64,000 nt of DNA from Lepturacanthus savala (GCA_030544235.1 CM060484.1:13685031-13749030); one strand, 5' to 3'. Shown: positions 33,346 through 47,725, counted from the stretch's first letter. Numbers and translations: made by a program. Notes: generated by a model not told the origin, from the letters alone.

Positions 33346-35980
33346 GTTTGTTTGTATTCATAGCAACGGTACATGTCCACTCCTGTGAAATGTGTGCATT
33401 TTTTTCACAGGCTCACTGGGAATGACTCATTTTTATTAAACTGCATCAGGTGGGACACCTGCAGCAGGCGGGACAAGGCGTGCACATCACCTGGACGTCC
33501 GGCAGCGGCCATTTAAATTAGCAAACGCCCGCTAAAACGAGACAGCTTTCTTTAGCTCATTTACACATTCAAGTTGTAAAAAAAAAAAAATGACGCCCGT
33601 GGTAGAGTAGCGGGACTGCAATGCATTCTGGGTGCTGCTCCCATATGTTTGCACATCACATGACATCACAGGATTCCAATAGCAGCGGCTAACTTGCGCA
33701 GCACGTGTTGTACGCGCAGAGGAAATGTTCCATTTCTGATTTTGCTTCCTTTCAGTTTGCCACCTTACAACGAGCTCAATCTGCAGGAAACACATGTCGC
33801 CTCCACCAGTCGTCTCTCAACTGTTTTCACATCAAGGACCCTAAACTGAAACAGATTACACCACGGGCCCCCATTGGATACCATTGTTCGCGTTTATATG
33901 TTTTATTACAGAAGACATATGAAGCTCGCGATCAAAATAGTCACACATTGGTGAAAATCAAGTATTCCCCTTTTTTCTGAGGACCCTCCTCAACGACCTC
34001 TGGGGGTCCACGGACCCCACTTTGAGAAACACTGGTCCATAGGCCTGAATAGATAACTGAACATATTATATAGTAGACAAAGTTAGTCTTACACTTAAAA
34101 ACAACAGCTAACGTGATTTCCCCCTAGCCTGTCTATCTGATTTATAATAATATTAATAATAGAAAGAGTTTTTACCGGAAAACAAATTGTATATTCCAAT
34201 TTTATAGCAAGCAACTCCAATTAGGCTTATTTTTATGTAAAATATCTTTATTATCTTCCCTTGCATAAAGAAAATAATAACCGAAATTTATATAAAAAAA
34301 AGGAAAATTCTGTATGAAAAAGGCTTCCCTTACCTGGGGAGAAGAGTGTGTCTGAGAAGCTCTCGGTTGGGTTCAGTGTTTGCTCAGAGTGAGCCCAGCT
34401 CACACAAACCTCTCTATCCAACATAATTAGACACATTGACTCTAGAGTTCAGTGCGAGAGCAAACAAAGTGCTTGCTGCTGATCCTGCTGCATCAGGATC
34501 TTGTCCGTTAGGCATGTCAACAAATGTGCCGTCACTCCACCAGGACACATTCGCTGTAAGCGTCTGTCGGCTTCTCAATTGCTTTCGGTTGGCAAACAAA
34601 AACTGCTGGGAAAAATATTGGCCACAATAGCATAGGAGCTTTGCAAATAGAACGTGTAACCTGATGGACAGCCTATGGTTCATTGTTTGATATATTGACA
34701 GTAAGACATTTAATCCAGCATGTATCCGAAAAAGTAATAAAGTCTATTCTCTTCATGTTGTCTTCTGCGATTGCAGGTTTTACTTCAAACCTGCGACATC
34801 CTTACTACATCTCTTGTTTTTGAAGTCTTTGCTTCCTACGGCAGGCACGGACACAATGGAGCCCAAGTCATTATAGCCATGTTTCTTTATGGCGGGAGAT
34901 AATGGTTTTGAAAATGATCCCGAAAACAAAGGATTGACTCTGACAGCCGAGGTGCTTTGCATTCGCAATAATGGCCGAGAGAGGAGCAATAGAGAAAAAG
35001 AGATAAAGGAAGAGAAGATGACACCACTGTGCACTTTTCCTGACACAATGAAGTCATGGTGATTTAGTAACCCTTGTTACTGCTTGTATGAAATATGTTA
35101 ATGCGACACTTAGTGCGTGGAATACGAAAGAGCGATCTGCAATACCCTGCACACTATGAATCATGGTAACACAACTCCAGATATTGACATTATGTTGAAG
35201 GTGACATAACTGCGAGACTCAGATGTGGAGAGATTGAGGTAATGTTATTGTATCAACAACTGTTGAGCACTAATTTGATACTTTAGAGGTGTAACTTTTT
35301 CCTCATCCATTCAACAAGTGACAATGTTGTCTCTCAGCGTGGATCAAGTGTGGCTGCACCTACCTGAAGAGCCATGAAAAAAAAAAAAAAGAAAGAAAAT
35401 TCAGTTTTCAAGGTGAGCCCAGGTGTTGTTCTTGGCTGTGCTGGGAGTTTCGATTGGTGTGGTATTTACGTTGTAAACGGTCACAGTAGCCTACAGCCGA
35501 CATGTTATGCAACTTTTCACGTCGCCTTAGTGACGCACAGTTGTGAATACTGAAATTACATAAATAGAGTGTGAATAGTCAAATAACAGCATACAGCCTG
35601 GCTTGACTGACATGGTTTCCACCGGTGTCTCTCAGTCAAGTTCCTGGAAAGTGCTCGAGTGAATATGAGTAGCGGCGGATCATAACTCCAGATATTGAGG
35701 TTTTCACCGCTCTCTTCCAGATGCTGTTCGGTAATTAAAAAATAGCTTTCATTCCTTCCTTAATTCTCAAAAGTCAAGTCAAGCTTTCTCCTTTCTCTGC
35801 TGTGTGTTTCCTACCGGCTCACACTTACGCTCTCATGTTAGAGTTTTCTGCTTGTTTTGTCGTCCGATGTGAAGCCAAAGAAGAACTTTCCTATTGAAGA
35901 AAAGTGGTGTTTTAGTTTGGCGTAACATTTCTCCATCCCGGATGAAATACAAAGGATTTTCAACAACTGTTTGTGAAATT
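33346..35980. other. Gene desert upstream of klf4, segment 1
   Basis: No gene supported. Holds one hAT element (33807-34034), AT-rich DNA and otherwise unclassified sequence. Confidence 0.6.
33807..34034. mobile_element. hAT-type MITE, degraded
   Basis: The right end reads, in reverse complement, CAGTGTTTCTCAAAGTGGGG; the left end is a poorer match, CAGTCGTCTCTCAACTG. Internal GACCCCCAGAGG-type sequence is typical of this fish MITE. No clear target duplication. Confidence 0.6.
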
Positions 35981-36346
35981 GGGCGACACGGTGGAGCAGG
36001 GGTTAGCGCTGTTGCCTCACAGCAAGAAGGTCGCAGGTTCAAGACCTCCTTGGTCCTGGGTCTGGGACCTTTCTGTGTGGAGTTTGCATGTTCTCCCCGT
36101 GTCTGCGTGGGTTTTCACCAGGTACTCCGGCTTCCTCCCACAGTCCAAAAACATGCTGAGGTTAATTGGAGACTCTAAATTGCCCATAGGTGTGAGTGTG
36201 TGAGTGAATGGTGTGTGTGCCCCACGATTGGCTGGAGACCATCTGGGGTGTATCCCTGCCTCTTGCTGTAACGCGCTGGGATTGGCTCCAGCAGACCATG
36301 CGACCCTAATGAGGAATAAGCAGGTATAGAAAATGACTGACTGACA
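35981..36346 (+). mobile_element. tRNA-headed SINE-like repeat, full copy
   Basis: Begins GGGCGACACGGTGGAGCAGG and contains a pol III B-box-like GGTTCAAGACC, consistent with a tRNA-derived head. The body has the familiar TGTGTGGAGTTTGCATGTTC and CTCCCACAGTCC phrases, and it ends in (TGAC)n. The same family occurs at 56443-56795 and, rearranged, at 60530-60720. Confidence 0.75.
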
Positions 36347-39300
36347 GTAATGAACATCATGCCATCCTTCAACCTATGATAGGAACTAGTAGGGCTGCAA
36401 TTAACCATTATTCTCATGTTTAGATGGTCGCATTATTTTCTCAATTAGTCGATTAATCATTTATTCTATGCAGAACAGAGGTAGTGGATTTTGAATGTGA
36501 ACCCTAGAATCACTTGAGTTTGTATTAATAATATTGTCATCATTGTTATTATTACTACAGTCATTTGTATCAGGCCTTTCAGAAGCCTCTTAGAACAGAA
36601 GTGCTGATCTGGGAGGTTTGACTTGGTCCACTTGACTTTTCCACTTAAGTAAATGAAAAGACTGTGATGTAAAACACCTGATGGATCCAGGGCCTACAAT
36701 GCCATGTTTTTAGTCTCCCAGATTTCACCACACCTGTTGCTGTGGTCCAGACATTCACCAACAAGCGGAGCCTTGTGCATGCACCACAGTGGCAGGAATT
36801 GGCTATGGTAATTTGTATTGCAAAATAGATCTGTATTTGTTTTCTATAGGGCTACTGTGTTAACAGACGGGGCTGGCTGACAGTTCTGCTGTGTGGTGGC
36901 ATGCATATGGATGTGCTCCGAGTCAGTGGGAGGCTGTTTGTTTGGAGGATTCCAGCCAAGGCTTTATAGCTGACAGAGCTGCGGCCAGCCTGGGACGCAA
37001 CCGAGCCAACACAATGCTTTCATCACGTCATGTAATCGCCGTAGCGGCGGGTTTCACCTGGCTTAAGAATGTGGTTGAGGTGAGCGATGGCGGCCACACT
37101 GCAGCTGCAGAGGCTTGTGCGAAGCGGAACGGGTTTAGAGGAGGGAGCAGAGAGAGGGAGAAGTCAGCGAGAAACAGACTGAGGAGGAGGAGAGAGCTCC
37201 TGCCGGGCGGCAGGCTGTCCAGCCTTTGCCTGCCCTGGGATTCCTCGGCAGCCTTAAATATGCCAGTTATTTTTAACCGGCGACGTAACAGAGCCCAGCG
37301 CCGGCCCCCTGTTACAATATTTCCTTTCTGTCAGGAGGGGAAATGGAGGGGAGCCACACTTCCTGGTCACATGACGCAGCTCAGACAGACATATAAGAGA
37401 CATACAACAGGGGAAGTGGGGAAGAGCGAGGAGAGGGAGCTCGGTTGGCTGCCTCATACCCGCGCCAGCCAACAAATTCACTCCCTCCCAGAGTTTTTAA
37501 CCCCCTCGGCCAGCCAGGGCGTCGGATGAGGCAGTGTTTTAAATCAGATGCTCAGACGTCAGAAGACCAGAGCGGAGATTGCTGTTCGTGAGCTGTGGAG
37601 GAAATGAGAGTGTGGGTACAGCACATCAGCAGACGGAGGGGTGGGGGGAGGATCCCTGTGACGTCAGGCCAGGGACCCGCCAGGATTAGAAGCCTCTAAA
37701 AAGAAAAGGCTTGGGACTAGACTGCCACAAAGCTGGAGAGAATGTGTTTCTCTGTCTTTCTTACATGGGAGAATCAGGGACTTCCCATGCGCTCACCTTG
37801 TTGACATACTGAGAAGTTGGGACTGGTTCATGTCTCAGTCTGCTTTGACCTCACTACCAGCACAGTAATACCAGCCTCACACCATAGACTGTAGCCATTA
37901 AACCGATTTTCATTGTTTCTACAATGGACACATGTCAGTTAAACGGATGCACATGCTGGACCACGTCAACCTTAATTTAGCTCAACTACATTATATACAG
38001 TACGGTATATTTAATGTTGGAAGCATTGTAATGGTGGTGCCTGGCTATGACACTAACAGAGTCAAAGTTTAGGCTTAACTGGGATTGACAGAAAAAATTA
38101 GATTCACATTTAGGTATGAGATATTTGAACCCATGTGCTGAAATAAAGCGCAATCAAGGCAATTCACGAGGGAAATAGCTTTCCCTTTTTTTTTTTAATC
38201 CGCTGAATATCAATCTGAAAGCTTTTGCAATACTTTAATGCAAAAAAGTAAAATGTTGTTGGAATAAATTGGACCTTAGTTGCGTGTGTAGGTTTTTAGG
38301 AATGGAAAAATAATCAAAAGATTGTGAAATAGTCAAATAAATTGATTGGTAATCTTGGATTAGTTACAATGTGTGAGCTGTCCGCATAAACAAGGCAGTG
38401 TCCTTAATAAAATAGATACTGAGAGTGCTATCTCTCCGCAGGGTGTAGACAACATAATGTAAACACGGAGGAGGACTGAATTCTTGCGGCATTTTAATTA
38501 CAAACAGTGCTTCGGAATTAGGTCATCTAAGGTTGAATACTGGTGAGCAGCATATCTTGGCAATAATAGAGATCTGGCAATCAGTTATTTTGATATGAGT
38601 TTGCAAAAGTTTCAAGCATGATAGGAGACAAATAACAGATCCTAAAAGGGCCAAGTCATGTTTGCTGTAACTGCAGGTGCAGGGAAAAAAGAAATATCAG
38701 AAATCATGATAACGTAGCGAATACAGTATTGCTGGATAGCAAACAGGGATATGTTGAACTTTTACATTACATTGTTCTATGTAGTTCAGCTAATCAGTCT
38801 TTATATATGTCCCACATTTGTGGCTGTAATCTTTCTTAAAACCTTTACATCATTTTGCCAATCCCCTGTATCTATGGTGTGTATTCCATAAGAGCCACAC
38901 AACAGTCTGATTTAAAACAAACTTTTTCAGTCATGCTTGTACAATAAAAGCTAAGTGTATCGGCTGTCAGTACACCAAACCCACATCTTTACTATGTTAG
39001 AGAGGTTCCTATGGAAATATATGAGTTTTGGAGTCCCAGAAATCAGACCCCTGCTGCACAGCAATTACGGCAATCGCGCAAGAGCGCTCTGGCAGTGATT
39101 CAGAGGCAGCTAATAGGTCGTCTATCCTCTCGATGCACTGCTGTTAAACCGTGGTTGTCACATTTTCACAACACTTGATTAAATCTTTATGTTTGCGAGT
39201 CATAGGGGAATTTAAGACGCGATGTGATAGAGGCTCGCGGTTCAGTGACACAGACGTGTAGCCTGCGGTGTGTGATTTACAGTGCTGTGAGCCTACATAT

Positions 39301-42300
39301 CGTTGCATTTGGAATTTTAAGCATCTGTAATGTGAATTTTCAGCTCTCCGATAGATTAGGTCAAAGCTTGAATACTTTAAATGGATCACTTTTACAGCTA
39401 GAACTACTAAATACACATCATCTGCTGATGATCTCCAGACTGACTGAGCACTATTGAGTGGAGGTCTGCAGATAAAGTGTTTGGCATTATAATATGCTGA
39501 AATCCATGCGGTAATTGTTGTCAGATTTCAGGGTACTAGGCCTCTGCGTTCCTGAGAAGGTGTGGACTCTCCTGTTTTCCCACTGGGAGTGGTTGGGAAT
39601 GTGTGACCTTTTCCATGAATCGCTGTTTTTTCAGGCCCTGGATTGACTGTCTGGAAACATGCCTGCAATTGGTGCAACCATTCAAAGATATAAAATGACA
39701 GTAATAATCCTAAATATCAGCGCGTAGGCGCTGTAGGATGATCCATGGTTTGTAGGAGAAGGGAGACAGTCTTGTTGGGAAACTCCCGTCACGAAAACCA
39801 GGGAACTCCTAATAAATTCACAGAGCAATAAGAGCGGAGGAACATAAATGTCACCACTGTTTCTCCAAAACCTCCCTTGCATGAAGTTTAATATTCAGGC
39901 ATAAATCCGGAGGCTAGATGGCAAAAGTTTGGAAAACTTTAGGAATGTTGTGAAGAACTTAACGCGAAAGACATGGAAAATTATTGTCAGAAAAATAAAT
40001 AAAAGTTCAAAGTAAAAACTAACTTGTTTTTCGCTTTAATTTCTTACTCAATTGCATGAGTTTTCCTTCCCAAGTTCATTTTCCCTGTATGTACTGTATA
40101 GTGCCAGTAATAGGCAAACAACTTTTATGGCAACGTTTCGAAGGCATGTTCCCAAATCAAATCAGAAATGGCACATTGTGGTAACCTTAATCAAACTACA
40201 AATCATTTCAGACTGATCAGCTCTGCTGGAATGCTGAGGAAAGAGCAGTATTTGACAGGCCCAATTTAAATGATAGCTTCTCCAGTCTGACATTTTATTG
40301 ACATCATGCTGAGTCTAATTGAGGAGGGGGGTTTCAATAACCCAAACCAGATGGGCCACCAGCTCATGAACTAACGGCCCCCCTCTCTCCATCCTGTCTC
40401 ACTCACTATCCCCCCCCTCTGTCTCTCACTCTGTCTGTACACTCATGGAGCTATTTTAGCTCAATGGAATTCTTAATTATGTAAGAAAATGCCATAAAAC
40501 GGACTGATTTGGTCAAATTTATATTGACTGTAATTATTTGATACCGTTCCATTATCATAAAGACACGTGAACCTGGCAGGGTAAGAAGCAGTGAAAGCAT
40601 CTTTGCATGTTGAACTCTGTAGATTTATACCTGATATATCAGCCAAGATAGACTAAGGATGCTTGAAGGAATGGTGCGAAATTTAGCTTTCTTGCTGAGC
40701 ATAAGATATGAAGATTGACTCCAATTCAAAAAGCGACAACTTCCCTGTTGAAATGTAAAGTGGATCATTCGGTCAATATTGTCTCAAGCACTTCTGGCAC
40801 TCTGTTAAGTGTGCTGGTGGTCTTTGTTGCTGCGTTAATAAGATTTGAATGACTGATGCCTGCTATGTGGGCATTGATTGACAGTTCGCTCCAGCTCCGG
40901 GACTTATCAGCAAGTTTCATGTCACTTGATTGCGATACCTGCCCTGTTAGAACAACTTGTAGCTGAAATGATCCCAATCGGAAAAGATTATGCCAACCAT
41001 TAACGCTGCAACTCTGGACCTCAAACCTAATCCAGTGTTCTAATGGGTGTCACATCTCGCTATATCTGTCTTTATATGCAGTCTATAGTTATTTCTCATT
41101 TGGTTTGGTACAAAGTATGTTTTACATGAGGTTACATGCCAGACTATTTCTTGGCGAGAGCAGTTGTGCTGGTGGGTGGATTTTTTTTCCCCCCTCATTC
41201 CAGGCTTTAATGCTAAGCTAAGCTAACGTATTTACCATATAAACAAGAGAGTGATATTAATCTTCTCACCTTACGCCCTCAAGCCAAACAATTCCTTTGA
41301 GCCCAGTCTACAGTTCCAATAGGGCGCAGAGAGCAGCCGATCTACTACACAGGCTCATGAGACACATGGATTTAATGAGCCTGAAAAGCAAACTGGCTGT
41401 TAGAAGTGAGCTAAATTAGTAGGTTCACATGGAATTCTTTAGAACAAAAAATGGGAAATCTGCCACATCAGCAAAACTCTCTTAATTTGCAGACCTTTTT
41501 GAACACAGATCAGAGACTTCTGATTTCATACCAACTGTGATCAATAACTTCCCCAACTGTTAATGGCATTCATGATATAGCTTGTAGGCTACGGTACTGT
41601 AATGAAATAGGCTTTAGAAAAAAAAAACACTGAAGAATTAAATTAGGATTTCCCAGGCAAAACCGTTCACATAAATGCCCATAAACACGACAAAAGCATG
41701 GTAACCATTAAAAGTTGGCCATCAGTGGAAATACATGTAAGTCTGTTTTATCACTCTGGATACTATGTTTCTTGCCCACACGTTTTATTGATCTTCGGTG
41801 GAGGACTGAGTTAATTGTGTAAAGATGGCCTTGAAATCTAATCAATTTTATCCTTCATAAATGTATTGGAAACATTGGAAATACGTATTCATCAGATCAC
41901 TGCTGGAACTGCTGCAACTCATAAGAACAACACTTAATCCCAGTCACATCAGAGGTCTCATTTTTCAGCTACTGGCAGAGGAACAGTGTTGCGCATGTAT
42001 ATGATATCAGTACAGAAAGAGCGTTTAGAGCATTGGTTAACAGTGAGAGATTACTGTTGGGGAACAAAAAGGATTTCAAAGTTTTAAAACCAATCAAGAT
42101 CAAGATGTCAAAATTACACTCAAAAAATCCTTGTAAATATTGTGGAAAATTAATTGGAATAACATATTTTTAGTAATCAATATGAAACCTTCATGCTCTC
42201 ATTTATTAAGTAAGAAGTAAGTAAATTCACCTTTGATTGAGGAAAATCTAATTCCACTAAGTCAACTGCTATTTAAAGTACAGAAATTCAACTCAAGGTA

Positions 42301-42320
42301 GTTTTAGGCACAGGTTGTTG
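36347..42320. other. Gene desert upstream of klf4, segment 2
   Basis: Mostly unique, non-repetitive sequence with no supportable exon. It contains a GC-rich block at about 36880-37720 and a candidate conserved non-coding stretch at about 40240-40640, described in the findings. Confidence 0.55.
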
Positions 42321-42329
42321 TTGGTCTGT

Positions 42330-42610
42330 CTCATGAATATTCATGAGCTTCTTTTCTGATTGGCTAATTTTCATTGAAAGAAGTGGGTGTGACTAAGGGC
42401 AGGTGGGACATGTGTGGTACATCTAGAGGTGGAGGGAGCTACTGCATGACATCACAAAGTCAAGGAAGTACAAACGAGCTGTGAAATGGCAAAGTTTCTA
42501 AATCCAGGCTGTGTGCATTTCTCTGCAGTGTTTGATGCATGGGGCAGTTTTTGAATAACCCCTAGACCTTATATAAAGTTAAAAAAACATCAAAGTGGCT
42601 ATTAGTATGC
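42330..42610 (+). mobile_element. MITE family C, copy 1 (5'-truncated)
   Basis: Contains TTTCTGATTGGCTAATTTTC, ATGACATCACAAAGTC and GGCTGTGTGCATTTCTCT in the order found in the other copies (44010, 47726, 60455). Confidence 0.6.
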
Positions 42611-43380
42611 TACATATTCTACACTATAAGATCTTTATTTAGATCATTCTTTAGAGTGTATAGACTCAAGCTCCACAAAACCAAGAACTAAATCTGGAAC
42701 TATCACTCAAAAACATGTGAAAAAGCAGGTAATTATATGCTATTTATATATATATATTTTTCAACTTTGGGTGAGTGGTGAAATGATGAATGAGGCAGTT
42801 TTCACTTTTTTGGTACATAGTCTGCTGCTGTATTTAAAGCATAATTTAGTCCAACACTACCATTTTGCCTGTGGGAGCACGTCAAATTGGATGTGCAGTA
42901 CGTTGCAATCCTCCGTTTCTATGATTGATTTAAATGAATGATTTCATTAGCTGGCAGATTAAAAATAATTTAGATAATTATCTTGAAACATATTTCACTT
43001 TATTATAATATGAACACTGTGTGTGCTTTTCCAACAATACCTCAAGCCACCAGACGTTTTTAAGAGAACCGAGTGACTCACACAGTGGTTGTGTTTCTAT
43101 GTGACCTCGTTGCCCTGCGTTGGTTTATGGACCTTACAGCCAGAGTGGACGCTCTCCAGCTTGTTGCCTGTGCGATGATGACTTATTCCACTAGCCTCCA
43201 ATGCCAAGCTACAGTATGTATGCCTGCTCACATACATGGCAGACGTGAGCTAGCAACATCTGCACCATGGAGGGAAAATGTGATGCAGGATACTGCGCTG
43301 TGGCGAACTGTCAACATGTTATGGGACACAAAAAAACAGTGAGACGTGGGCATGCACACGCCATGTACAGTAAGCATATG

Positions 43381-43416
43381 CACACACACACACACACACA
43401 CTCACACACACACACC
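43381..43416. repeat. (CA)n microsatellite with one CT interruption
   Basis: Direct reading of the sequence. Confidence 0.95.
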
Positions 43417-44009
43417 TCCACTCTGCGCTGAGGGAAAAACACAACTTTTTTTGTTTGTCTTGTAGGCTTTGGCACCAGTGTCACCACATTCGCATATAGG
43501 CTACAGCATGAAAAAAAATCATTTCGCTATTTAAAGCACACCCACGCTATCAATGAAAGACTTATTCAGCCGGCCTTTATTTGTATTTTCTTGTTAAATA
43601 AGTCAAGGGTTCACAGAGCAAACAAGTGCAGCACTCAGGATGACGTGAAGGGGAGAACAGAGGACAATGTGAGTACCTGTTGTGGCCGAGGCGTCGTTAG
43701 GACTAAACTGTTGTGTGAGTGTGCTCGCAGATACCTGGGAGCTATGAGTATCCTCATTTTCCTCATTTTGCATGTGCATGTGTGCGCGTCTGAAAGAGAC
43801 AGGAGCGATGTATTGTTTTCTCCAGAAGATTATGGTTTACTGTGTCAGTGTCACAGAGCTGGGAACTACCACGGGGGAGGACATGATGCTATTTATGGAC
43901 CAACTGACCTTTGTTTTTTGACACTGGGTTCAGGGCTGCCCCAGATGGTTTTGAAGATGGTCAGGATACAACATGATTAAATAAAAATAGTTGAAATAAG
44001 TATTTTAAT

Positions 44010-44310
44010 TTTATGGTAGTTTAAAGAGTTAAATCTCCTATATTCTGCTTTTTTCTTTGATATCCCTAACAAGATATATTTGTGGATTTAAGTATGCAAA
44101 ATCCTCAATTTACCTTTCTCCAGCTTCTCTCCGGAGCTCTAGAAAAAACTGCTTGAGCTTCTCTGATTGGCTGATTTGAATGGCTGTGAATGGAGGGGCG
44201 GGCGGTGACTGTATAGTTATGACATCATAACTTCACCTTCAAGTCCTGACGACTCTTTAAGGCACAGTTTGTGAATACAGGCCATGTGAAATTCCCTGCG
44301 GACTCAGCGG
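44010..44310 (+). mobile_element. MITE family C, copy 2
   Basis: Reads AACAAGATATATTTGTGG, TTCTCTGATTGGCTGATTTG, GTGACTGTATAGTTATGACA, TCATAACTTCACCTTCAAGT and CTTTAAGGCACAGTTTGTGA in the family order. Non-coding. Confidence 0.7.
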
Positions 44311-46239
44311 TCTAAAATAAGAATAAGCAATTAAAATCGCCTGTTGAGGCTTCCAGCGCGTCATACCCACTTTTTTTCTGTCTTCCAAGTGAAAGTCAGC
44401 CACCAGAAAAGCGATTCATTATTTATGAGACTTACCAAAAGTGACCTTTCTGCAGCTCCAGAGAGAGCGCTGTAAAACTACACTGAGTGGAATGTCTGTC
44501 CTTTAGATTTCAAATACATCATGTAAGTAGTATCAAAACTTCAAATAACACCCAGAAAATGCATGACATGGGACCATATTACTGGATCTTTGCTGTAACA
44601 AACAGAATAGTTTTCAACTTTATTATTTTATTTTTAGTTATGTGCTTGGTTTGTTTAGACACCTTCCTATTCGTACACTTACAATTACAATGTCAATGAT
44701 CCCAACTAAATGTGAAAATATGGCCCAAATTTGTAATAAACTATGTTAAATACACATCAAGATCATTTTACTGAGCATTAAGTGCTGCAGAAGACCACAT
44801 AAACTCCCCCAAAATAACATTAATACTATATTTTGACCTTTTTTCTCCTCCTCCCTACCTGTTAAATTTCCCCACCTGTGTACAGCATGCAACCCCCTCA
44901 AGAACCGATCCATAACAAGGAATGCAGATTGTGTAACTGTCTGTCAAACCAGTTTTTTCTCCTCACTATTTTAATATCTTACCACAAAGTTGCAGGAGGA
45001 GGGAGGACCCTCCGCTCCCTGTGACTCACTCTGATACGTGCGTAAGCAGCTGCTACAGACCTGAGTAGTATTCCATTACTCTCACCATTATTGTTGTCTT
45101 CATCTTCGCAGTCATTGTACTGCTGTGCCCTGTGCCAGGCCGGTTTAAATGACTGCTATGTTCATAAACAGAGAACTCAGTATGGCAACCGGGCTTAGAT
45201 CATAATGTAGATAATGCATCTCCATGGAAATGTTCAGCTGTCGCATTTTTGTTTCTCTTTCATACAGTGCAATCTTCTTCTTCTTTTTTTTTTGCACTAT
45301 AAGAAAGGAGTACAGAGTTAGAAACAGCTCAGAGAGACTACAAATTGTAAAAGAGGGATATTACATGGTGGAGAATGACAAACTGGGCACAAACAAGGAC
45401 TTGGAGAGTAGAAAAAAAGGGGACGATGGAAGGGGGGGGGGGTTGAAAAGTGTAAAAAAAAAAAGAAGAGGCGTAATAGTGAACAGCAGGTGTTGAGGAC
45501 GTAGTAACACAACTCTGGGTCAGAGAAAGATCATTGTCGAGGGGGTTTTCCATTGAGCTGAGGGTCTCTGTAGTATTATGTCACTCTTAAAACCCCATTA
45601 AGCCATAATGAGGGTGTTACCTAAATTATAATGTAAGAGTGGACACTGCCAGCAATACTATTACACTTGGCTTCATAAAGTATCAAAGCTGTCACTGTAT
45701 CAGCCTACATGACAATATATGACCTAGCTTTTTTGAAAGGGGTTGGTAACGTTATAATATTAAGGGAACCCAAACTGGAATGTGAAGTTTTGACTCCGCC
45801 GGGATCAAAGTGTGCCAACGTCGAACTCAGCCAGAGCACGTCCATTGAGTTTAAAGGAGGCACACGGAAACCCAGTCAGATGCCATCGTGAGAGAGAAGC
45901 CGTGGCACCGGGCCAGAGAGTAAATATTCACTTGATGATAATGTGCGTGCTGATCTGGTGTACACACCCTCTGCCCACAGATAGGAGCAGCCTTTTATCT
46001 CACACTGTACACACACTGGCTCTTAAACAGCGACGGCAAAGAAAAGTAGCAGCACAGGGCAGAGAGAAAGTGCTGATCCAGCATCTTCATTAGGTGTGGA
46101 AACGTTGAGCAACAATAAGAAGGCAAATGGACAATATATTATTGACTTGCTTTAATTATTACATATGTTCTGATATCATTCATGATCAGACTTGTGTTGC
46201 AGGTGATGTGCTTGCCTCAGACTCAAAAGCATTTTGATC

Positions 46240-46500
46240 TGTTAAAGGGGACATATGTGTAGTGACATATTATGCTAGGGGGTTGTACTGGAATATCTTT
46301 GAATGTTTTGATGTTAAAAAACCTCTGATTTATCCCATACAGACCCCTCAGGTCAGCTTCTGTCTGAAACAGGCTGTTTTAGGCCCGCCTCCCGATGAGC
46401 CCTCTCTGTTCTGACCATTGACGCTACCGTAGTTGAACCTGAACCATCACAAGGAGGGAGTAGGGGTAACTTTGCCTGGACTTTTGAATTTCAGAGAAAA
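46240..46500. repeat. Probable MITE of a different family
   Basis: Begins TTAAAGGGGACATATGTG and includes ACATATTATGC, a fish MITE-like opening, then GGCCCGCCTCCCGATGAGCC. Right end not resolved. Confidence 0.35.
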
Positions 46501-47725
46501 TTTTGACATAATTTTAGCATATGGTTTGTGAAAAATTGACCCTTGACATCTTGACATTATGGCGGTATAGACATATACAGTACTTAGCACAAAAAGCACA
46601 ATATATGTCCGATTTTAAATGACTTTAGCTGTTTTTGGAGGCAGTTAGCTTCAGGATTCCTATATGAAAACTGTCTTTTGGCCTTTTTTTGAGTCCTGAA
46701 ATACAGTAAAGGAGGAGCCATGTAAGTTATGAAAACCCTCTACTCACACAGTAAACTTGTACATTAACAATTCCATTAAATGCTTTTGACCTCTTTTCAG
46801 TTCTTACCTAAACACTGCGATAGTTTTTCTTCTTTATGCTTACTCCATAATGTGTGTATTCAGCTTCATTTCTAAAGGCCTCCTTTTTCCAAGAACCACG
46901 GCCTGAGCCAAAAATTGTGAGAAACAGTGATGGTTTTTGTCGCTGACAGGAGCAATTTGATACTTATCATAATTTGCGTGCGCCACTTGGTCTCCGCTCC
47001 ACATCGTGACCGACTACAGCACAAAATACTTCAGTTTCTGCTGCAGGAAATGTAAAAGTGGACCACAGAATGCTAGCTTAATCTCATCACTCGTCAGATA
47101 AGGCTGCAAACCGCAATGACAAAACGCACCTGAAGATCTCCTCAAAGAGACCTTTTGTGACCCCCCCCCCCCTCCCCACTGTCTCAACAAACTTAATAAC
47201 TGTGCTCTGAGCCGGGGTCCATTTTTCTAAAATACACACAAGCTTGTCATTATTGGCAGCTAATTGGTTAGCAAAGCGTTACGGTACAGGGGCAGTGTGG
47301 TCATTAAAGAAACATTTCCTGTTGTGGGTTCACTGATGCTTCGACTGATAAGCACAAAGACACTTTTCTATCTTCACGATTGAAGGGACAAACGTTCCAT
47401 AATAAAGGTTGAGTTGAGGAAAGGTGTCATAATGTGCTAATCGGGGCCTATTTAAGTGAATTCTAAGTCCAGTTTAAAATAGAGAGAATTATGCTGTCTG
47501 TGGCAGAACGCAGTCAGTCCACTTGAAATTAACTCAGTCGTATGATGTGTCATTGACCACGTTTAAAGGGAAAAGTGTTTATGCTGTGATCTCTGTGGGT
47601 TTTATGTGTTTTTGTTGTCTCTCCGCAAAGAACCATACAAACTGGAATAAGGGCCCACATTTTTGGATCGGCTGTCTTTGGAGGAATTTGTGTTGTTGCA
47701 CTTGGCTGCATGCATAGAGAATGAT

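Noticed and set aside
32603..33361. 252-codon minus-strand frame rich in Leu/Ser
   Set aside because: Low-complexity translation of the (GA)n purine tract; no start context, domain or splice support.
35990..36050. Possible tRNA gene (B-box-like GGTTCAAGACC)
   Set aside because: No cloverleaf can be drawn; it is the tRNA-derived head of the SINE-like repeat, present again at 56443-56795.
36891..37529. 212-codon plus-strand frame
   Set aside because: Lies in a GC-rich block where long chance frames are expected; no domain or family similarity. Kept as a regulatory candidate, not a gene.
43381..43416. Regular tandem units resembling a CRISPR array
   Set aside because: Simple (CA)n microsatellite without spacers; the genome is eukaryotic.
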